Origin: a bacterium
Lineage (GTDB): Bacteria > Ratteibacteria > UBA8468 > B48-G9 > JAFGKM01
Direction of reading: 5' to 3'
NCBI GenBank assembly: GCA_035371905.1
Contig: DAORXQ010000013.1
Span: forward strand, 13,014-31,268
Length of the DNA stretch: 18,255 nucleotides
Part shown: positions 14,180 to 18,255 of the stretch, one piece after another
Position numbering within the stretch: position 1 is the stretch's first letter
Layout of the letters: each line of letters opens with the position of its first letter
Notes under the pieces: model-generated
Database searches by the model: none
What the model saw: only the letters and a program-made list of their open reading frames with translations
Told to the model about the DNA's origin: nothing
Program-made: the position numbers and the translations under genes

Positions 14180-14887
14180 TCAGAAAATTGAATTGATAGT
14201 ATTTATTTTACCTGATGCAAAACTATAATAAAGATTATCTCCAATTATTATATGGTCTAAAACATTTATACCGAGTATTTCACCTGCTTCTTTTAATCTT
14301 TTTGTAAATTCAATATCTTCTTTACTCGGGCTTGGGTCTCCTGATGGATGATTGTGAACACAAATTATTGATGGGATAAAATTTTCAATCACCTTATAAA
14401 AAATTTCTCTTATTATTGGATTTGCCTGATTTACCGTTCCTTCTTCTATTTCCCTTATTTCAACAGGTCTGTTTTTAGAATCAAGATGTATAACCTTGAA
14501 AACCTCTTTTTTTAAATCTCTCATTCTTGGCATTATATATCTTACTACTTCTTCAGGAGATGTTATCGGTTTTTCTTTTTTTATTAATTCTTTCTCTACC
14601 ATTCTTCTACCTATTTCAATTGCTGCCTTTATCTGACATATCTTTGCCATACCAAGTCCTTTGATTTCTTTAAAATTGTTTAAACTTGTATGACTCATAT
14701 TCCTGAAAGAACCAAATTTATCAATTATTTTTCTTGCAAGGTCAATGGCTGTTTCGCCTTTTGTTCCACTTCTCAATAAAATAGCAAGAAGTTCTGTATC
14801 TGTTAAATTATGTTCCCCATATTTTATCAGTTTTTCTCTTGGCTTTTCTTCTTCTTTCCAGTACTTCAATGACTTTTTCTTTTCCAT
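14180..14887 (-). CDS. radC: RadC family (JAMM/MPN+ metalloprotein) protein
   Basis: The protein has an N-terminal UPF0758/HhH region (REKLIKYGEHNLTDTELLAI; FKEIKGLGMAKICQIKAAIE) and a C-terminal JAB/MPN+ domain. Its metal motif is HNHPSGDPSPSKED, giving two His and one Asp ligand in the H-x-H-x7-S-x2-D pattern. The conserved E-I-R-E-I-x-E-G-T block is also present (EIREIEEGTVNQANP). The enzyme looks complete at about 235 residues. RadC was named for DNA repair, but its activity and role are unsettled. ATG at 14887 lies one base after the stop of the upstream DUF1614 gene; TTG at 14896 would overlap it and add three residues. Neither has a clear ribosome site, so translation is probably coupled. 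It is the last gene of the minus-strand operon. Confidence 0.93.
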   Translation of the reverse strand: MEKKKSLKYWKEEEKPREKLIKYGEHNLTDTELLAILLRSGTKGETAIDLARKIIDKFGSFRNMSHTSLNNFKEIKGLGMAKICQIKAAIEIGRRMVEKELIKKEKPITSPEEVVRYIMPRMRDLKKEVFKVIHLDSKNRPVEIREIEEGTVNQANPIIREIFYKVIENFIPSIICVHNHPSGDPSPSKEDIEFTKRLKEAGEILGINVLDHIIIGDNLYYSFASGKINTINSIF

Positions 14888-14888
14888 T

Positions 14889-15548
14889 TTATGCAAGAAG
14901 AACTGATATTATACCAACAAGAAAAATACCATCATAAACACCTGCACCACCAATACTCATAACTCCAGGATAGGGTGGTAAATTTGCCAAATTTAGTAAA
15001 TCAGCACCTATTAAAACACCGAGAACTCCAGAAATATAGGCAACAGGTATTTTATTTCCAGGAGAAAACAAAAATGCAAGTGAAACACTAACAAGTGGGG
15101 GAATTAAAGCAGGAATTGTAATACCAAGTCCTGGAATAACTCTTGATAATTTAAAACAGACAATTGTTGAGATAATAGTTGCAAATAAAGTAGGTAGAGG
15201 AGGTGCTTTAGGTAATAAATAGATGCAGAGTAAAATTGGAATTATTGCTCCTCCGACATTAATGGCTATAACCTGTTCTGTCTGTAATTGAGGAAGTCCG
15301 AAAGGTTGAAATAAAAAGAATAAATCTCTTGAAGGTGGAATAATTGTTGCTTCTTTGCTGTAAATAGGTATGTTTATCCCGCTTCCAATAAGAGAAAGAA
15401 GGAGAATAAAAAAAGCAAAAGCAGGAGATAGTCCAAGTTTACTCAAAGCAATCCTTATTATCTCAATTTGAATTAAAAAAAGAAAAACAGGTAACAGAAG
15501 AATAAAAAATATCAAAAGCAAAATTAAAGAAAAAGGCAGAAAGAACAT
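14889..15548 (-). CDS. DUF1614 integral membrane protein
   Basis: The 219-residue, very hydrophobic protein has about six or seven membrane segments (roughly 4-30, 43-62, 95-115, 118-136, 140-165, 170-190, 200-219). Short conserved loops break them up: GSGINIPIYSKE (56-67), AINVGGAIIPI (95-105), IGADLLNLANLPPYPGVMSI (179-198), GGAGVYDGIFLVGI (199-212). This pattern, with a charged Asp in IGADLLNL and another in VYDGI, matches the DUF1614 family of unknown function. Nothing in the sequence shows a substrate; the repeated small-residue loops suggest a transporter-like or channel-like fold. Its ATG shares one base with the stop of the oxidoreductase beta gene. The link to the 2-oxoacid oxidoreductase is by operon only. 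Confidence 0.75.
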   Translation of the reverse strand: MFFLPFSLILLLIFFILLLPVFLFLIQIEIIRIALSKLGLSPAFAFFILLLSLIGSGINIPIYSKEATIIPPSRDLFFLFQPFGLPQLQTEQVIAINVGGAIIPILLCIYLLPKAPPLPTLFATIISTIVCFKLSRVIPGLGITIPALIPPLVSVSLAFLFSPGNKIPVAYISGVLGVLIGADLLNLANLPPYPGVMSIGGAGVYDGIFLVGIISVLLA

Positions 15549-16291
15549 TATTTACCCCCTTTATCTTTATAAACGCCAGGGACAAAATATTTACTCATAA
15601 CTTCTTTTATCCATTTCATTGACTGGGAAGGTGACATTTTCCAGTTAACAGGACATGGTGAAAGGATTTCTACAAGAGAAAAACCTTTATTTTCAATCTG
15701 ATATTGAAACGCTTTTTTTATTGCTAACTTTGTTTTTATTATACCAGGGATTGAATCAACTGCTGTTCTTTCAAGATAAGTAACTCCATCAATCTGAGAA
15801 AGTAATTCACAAACTTTAAGAGGATAACCATGATAATTTGGTTCTCTCCCAAAAATTGTAGTTGTTGTTTTCATTCCAGGTAAAGTTGTTGGAGCCATCT
15901 GTCCTTTTGTCATTCCATAAATAGCATTATTAACAAAAATAACTGTAAAATTTTCTCCTCTTGCTGCTGCATGTATTATTTCTGCTGTCCCTATTGCTGC
16001 AAGGTCTCCATCTCCCTGATATGTGAAGATAATTCTATCAGGTAATAATCTTTTTATTGCTGTTGCAACTGCTGGTGCTCTTCCATGTGCTGCTTCAGTT
16101 ACATCAAAATTGAAAAAATTATATGCTAAAACTGCACATCCAACAGGAGCAACTCCAATCGTTTTTTCTCTAATATTTAATTCATCAATTATTTCTGCAA
16201 TTAATCTATGTATTATTCCATGTCCACAACCAGGACAGTATGTTGTAATTTCTTCTTTTAAACTTTCTGGTTTTTTATATACTGCTTCCAT
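15548..16291 (-). CDS. 2-oxoacid:ferredoxin oxidoreductase beta subunit (Vor type, TPP-binding)
   Basis: This 247-residue subunit binds thiamine diphosphate in a 2-oxoacid:ferredoxin oxidoreductase, which oxidatively decarboxylates 2-oxoacids to acyl-CoA and reduces ferredoxin. CPGCGHG (19-25) is the conserved N-terminal cysteine motif. The TPP/Mg2+ site is GDGDLAAIG (93-101) with NNAIYGMTKGQ (121-131) downstream. The C-terminal SPCPVNWKMSP is characteristic of the branched-chain (Vor)/indolepyruvate-like subgroup, so 3-methyl-2-oxobutanoate is a likely substrate, though pyruvate or 2-oxoglutarate cannot be excluded. The start ATG lies 3 nt after the alpha stop, with AAGGA upstream. A palindrome sits directly before that ribosome site. 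The gene symbol is left open because vorA/vorB naming differs between databases. Confidence 0.9.
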   Translation of the reverse strand: MEAVYKKPESLKEEITTYCPGCGHGIIHRLIAEIIDELNIREKTIGVAPVGCAVLAYNFFNFDVTEAAHGRAPAVATAIKRLLPDRIIFTYQGDGDLAAIGTAEIIHAAARGENFTVIFVNNAIYGMTKGQMAPTTLPGMKTTTTIFGREPNYHGYPLKVCELLSQIDGVTYLERTAVDSIPGIIKTKLAIKKAFQYQIENKGFSLVEILSPCPVNWKMSPSQSMKWIKEVMSKYFVPGVYKDKGGK

Positions 16292-16294
16292 AAC

Positions 16295-17353
16295 TTATTC
16301 CTTCCCACCTTTAAGGTGGGCTGTGAAAAACCTTGATATTTCTTGTGGTGTGGGGACGCCTCCACCAGGTCTTCCATAAAAATAAACTGGTAAATTTTTT
16401 CTGTTTGCAATTTTAACATCATCTATCATCTGTCCGAGATTCATTTCAACAACAAAAATTCTTTTTACCTTTTCAATTGTTTTTTCAAGTTCTTTATAAG
16501 GAAATGGCCATAAAGTTACTGGTCTGAATAGTCCAATTCTTTTACCTTTATCCCTTAAAATTTTAATACTTTCATAACATATTCTTGCACATGTCCCAAA
16601 ACTTACTACTAAACTATCTGAATTTTCACAGAAATATTTTTCATACTTTACTTCTTTCTCCTCAATTTTTTTATATTTTTTATAAAGTTTCCAGTTATGT
16701 TTTTCAAGTACACCAGGAGTTAAAAATAATGACTTTATTGAATTTGGCTTTCTTCCATAACAACCTGTTAAAGCCCATTTTTTTATAGGTAATCTGTTTT
16801 TCCTTTTTTTAAATTTTACCGATTCCATAATTTGAGCGAGTATCCCATCTGCAAGTATTAAGACAGGATTTCTATATTTATCAGCAATATCAAATGAAAT
16901 ATAGGTTAAATCATATAGTTCCTGAACTGTCCACGGAGCATATACAATTGTTCTGTAATCCCCATGTCCTCCACCTCTTGTTGCCTGAAAATAATCACTT
17001 TGAGAAGGCGTTACATCTCCAAGACCAGGACCACCCCTATTCATATTTATAATTACTGCAGGTAGTTCACAACCAGCAAGATATGATATTCCTTCCTGTT
17101 TCAAAGAAATACCCGGAGAAGAAGATGATGTTAATGCGCGAAAACCACATACACTTGCTCCAAAAACCATATTTATAGCAGAAAGTTCGCTCTCTGCCTG
17201 AATAAAAATACCTCCTTCCTCAGGTAATCTTTTACTCATATATTCAGGAAATCTGTTCTGAGGAGTTATGGGATACCCGGCATAAAATTTACATCCAGCA
17301 TGAATTGCTGCTTCTGCTGCTGCTTCACAACCTGTAAGTAAATATTTATTCAT
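16295..17353 (-). CDS. vorB: 2-oxoacid:ferredoxin oxidoreductase alpha subunit (3-methyl-2-oxobutanoate type)
   Basis: The 352-residue alpha subunit supplies the pyrimidine-binding part of the TPP site and the substrate pocket. Landmarks in order are TGCEAAAEAAIHAGC (7-21), GYPITPQNRFPEY (26-38), QAESELSAINMVFGA (52-66; Glu54 is the expected TPP-activating residue), TSSSSPGISLK (75-85), NRGGPGLGDVTPSQSDY (105-121) and GGGHGDYR (127-134). A transketolase-C-like domain II follows from about 240. This set is typical of the Vor-type alpha subunit. The gamma domain fused in two-subunit enzymes is absent, so separate gamma and ferredoxin-like delta subunits are expected, but neither is encoded in the window. 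The gene overlaps the lipoprotein gene by ATGA. Its last codons (AHLKGGKE) are made by a palindromic repeat. Confidence 0.92.
   Translation of the reverse strand: MNKYLLTGCEAAAEAAIHAGCKFYAGYPITPQNRFPEYMSKRLPEEGGIFIQAESELSAINMVFGASVCGFRALTSSSSPGISLKQEGISYLAGCELPAVIINMNRGGPGLGDVTPSQSDYFQATRGGGHGDYRTIVYAPWTVQELYDLTYISFDIADKYRNPVLILADGILAQIMESVKFKKRKNRLPIKKWALTGCYGRKPNSIKSLFLTPGVLEKHNWKLYKKYKKIEEKEVKYEKYFCENSDSLVVSFGTCARICYESIKILRDKGKRIGLFRPVTLWPFPYKELEKTIEKVKRIFVVEMNLGQMIDDVKIANRKNLPVYFYGRPGGGVPTPQEISRFFTAHLKGGKE
16303..16319. repeat. Palindromic repeat, copy 2, in the oxidoreductase alpha gene end
   Basis: This is an exact copy of the 17 nt at 3173-3189; here the palindrome extends to CCCACC-TTTAA-GGTGGG (16304-16320). 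It encodes the HLKGG near the alpha C-terminus and, on the coding strand, forms a hairpin that ends 2 nt before the AAGGA ribosome site of the beta gene. It could act as a translational or mRNA-stability element between the two subunits. Confidence 0.6.
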
Positions 17354-17910
17354 TTTTTCTTTGTCCAGGAATTATCAGAAAGTTGAATCCATGTATTTTG
17401 TGGAGAATATTTCTGTGCTACTTCAGCAAAAATTTTTCTGAATTTTTTTTCTTCATCAGGTGCAGCATTGTTTATTCTTAAAAGTTCTTTTATCATAATT
17501 TCTCTCTGTTTATTTTCATCATCAACTATTTTTCTGACTTCTTTTGCATCTTCTGAATTTTTTGGTAATTCTCTTATAACAACTCTAAAATCATTTGTCT
17601 CTCCAATATATCCTGATTTCTTGAATTCATCAAGTTTTTCTCTCCATGTATTCATTTTTTCTTTTGCTTCACTTATTTTAGGAGAGTCAGTTTTTAAATC
17701 TTTTGTTACAACTACCTCTTCAGCATAAAGATTCCTTGTAAATAAATTGTCAAGAAAACTTTCTGGTTTGGTTTTTGAAGAGGATGGTGGTGCAAGTAAA
17801 TCTTCTGCTGCTTTTTTAACCTTTTCTTCCGGAAATGTAACATAAACATTAACCACTGCACAACTGATTAATCCAAGAACTAAAAAAATCAATAAAAAAT
17901 TTTTCCTCAT
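17350..17910 (-). CDS. DUF1318 (YdbL-like) lipoprotein
   Basis: The 186-residue protein begins with a lipoprotein signal peptide, MRKNFLLIFLVLGLISCA, with lipobox LISC and Cys17 as lipidated residue. The mature start AVVNVYVTFPEEKVKKAAED resembles DUF1318 proteins, and the C-terminal two thirds carries the family pattern: EKLDEFKKSGYIGETNDFRV, REIMIKELLRINNAA, VAQKYSPQNTWIQL. The E. coli member YdbL is secreted and lies beside a large AsmA-like protein, YdbH, in outer-membrane biogenesis. No such partner is seen here. A strong AAGGAGG lies 5 nt before the ATG. Its stop overlaps the alpha oxidoreductase start. There is no obvious functional link to that cytoplasmic enzyme; co-transcription may be incidental. 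Confidence 0.75.
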   Translation of the reverse strand: MRKNFLLIFLVLGLISCAVVNVYVTFPEEKVKKAAEDLLAPPSSSKTKPESFLDNLFTRNLYAEEVVVTKDLKTDSPKISEAKEKMNTWREKLDEFKKSGYIGETNDFRVVIRELPKNSEDAKEVRKIVDDENKQREIMIKELLRINNAAPDEEKKFRKIFAEVAQKYSPQNTWIQLSDNSWTKKK

Positions 17911-17922
17911 TTCAAACCTCCT

Positions 17923-18255
17923 TTATTTTATTTCAATTACCTTTCCTTTTTCCAGAGATTTATTTGCAGCAAGTGTTATTTCAACTGTTTTAAATCCATC
18001 TTCGTAATCAGACATAATTAAAGAAGGGTTTTTTGTTTTAACCGCATCTATAAAATTTCTATCTTCAATTTCAAAAATATTTGGTTCTCCTCTCACTTCA
18101 ATTATATCCTGGTCCTTTCTGAATAATCTGAGGGTATGTTCCCAGCCAGTAAATTTTGCAGTAAAATCAACAGCATAAACATCAAGAGAAACACCTCCGC
18201 CACCTGCATTTGCTGAACAACTTGCCCAGAGATTCGCTATAGTTCCATTTTTAAA
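17923..18255 (-). CDS. Gfo/Idh/MocA family oxidoreductase, C-terminal part (cut by window edge)
   Basis: The frame is open from the right edge for 110 codons and ends at TAA 17923-17925. It matches the C-terminal alpha/beta domain of Gfo/Idh/MocA oxidoreductases, NAD(P)-dependent enzymes acting on sugars, inositols and sugar acids. Visible parts are strands such as GGGVSLDVYAVDF and TLRLFRKDQDIIEVRG, a family-like FIDAVKTKNPSLIMSDYEDG (family: F-x-x-A-V-x-x-G-x-x-x-P-x-x-x-x-x-D-G) and the end helix TVEITLAANKSLEKGKVIEI. The nucleotide-binding Rossmann domain lies outside, so the substrate cannot be given. The next gene's ribosome site begins within the stop region, so it is probably co-transcribed with the lipoprotein gene. 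Confidence 0.8.
   Translation of the reverse strand, partial: FKNGTIANLWASCSANAGGGGVSLDVYAVDFTAKFTGWEHTLRLFRKDQDIIEVRGEPNIFEIEDRNFIDAVKTKNPSLIMSDYEDGFKTVEITLAANKSLEKGKVIEIK

Noticed and set aside
1..18255. CRISPR array, toxin-antitoxin pair or intact restriction-modification system
   Set aside because: No regularly spaced repeats were seen, no small paired toxin/antitoxin genes, and the only restriction gene is a fragment without a methyltransferase.

Overview
The window is AT-rich, gene-dense bacterial chromosome. Its genes include a pair of LPS-export-type permeases (LptF/LptG family), a lipoprotein, a separate GlyS beta subunit and a ferredoxin-dependent 2-oxoacid oxidoreductase. Together they suggest a strictly or largely anaerobic, diderm (outer-membrane) bacterium with sugar-processing capacity (GH51 remnant, Gfo/Idh/MocA oxidoreductase). 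I read it as an uncultured lineage, possibly Omnitrophota-like, but the sequence alone does not fix the taxonomy.

Layout. (1) 1-973: the 5' part of an IS1634-type transposase gene on the minus strand, cut by the window edge, with a consensus promoter. (2) 974-2697: an excisionase-like HTH gene and a tyrosine integrase, with a long AU-rich hairpin before the first gene. The integrase reading frame runs into a complete tRNA-Leu(UAA) gene. (3) 2700-4893: a gene graveyard just downstream of the tRNA. It holds a frameshifted, truncated AAA+ ATPase, the C-terminal part of a type III-like restriction helicase/nuclease, and the N-terminal fifth of an alpha-L-arabinofuranosidase joined directly to that restriction fragment. 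(4) 5031-7651, plus strand: an HTH-less DeoR sensor domain, a 42-residue CxxC/CxxC mini-protein and glmS. (5) 7656-8243, minus strand: comF. (6) 8259-14165, plus strand: a tightly overlapping run of lptF-like, lptG-like, glyS, glyA (SHMT) and dCMP deaminase genes. (7) 14180-18255, minus strand: an operon read from the right edge, consisting of a Gfo/Idh/MocA oxidoreductase (partial), a DUF1318 lipoprotein, the alpha and beta subunits of a Vor-type 2-oxoacid:ferredoxin oxidoreductase, a DUF1614 membrane protein and radC.

How it fits together. The left third is a mobile or eroding zone centred on tRNA-Leu. From 5 kb onward the genes are housekeeping and intact: amino-sugar supply for the envelope (glmS), LPS transport, glycyl-tRNA charging, one-carbon/thymidylate supply (SHMT, dCMP deaminase) and ferredoxin-linked oxoacid metabolism. 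The two plus-strand operons appear to begin with leaderless first genes (consensus-like promoter with the -10 box exactly 7 nt before ATG), while many internal genes carry strong Shine-Dalgarno motifs. A short palindrome (TCCCACCTTTAAGGTGG) occurs twice, once at the edge of the degraded ATPase and once in the 3' end of the oxidoreductase alpha gene. I see no CRISPR array, rRNA or complete novel defence system.
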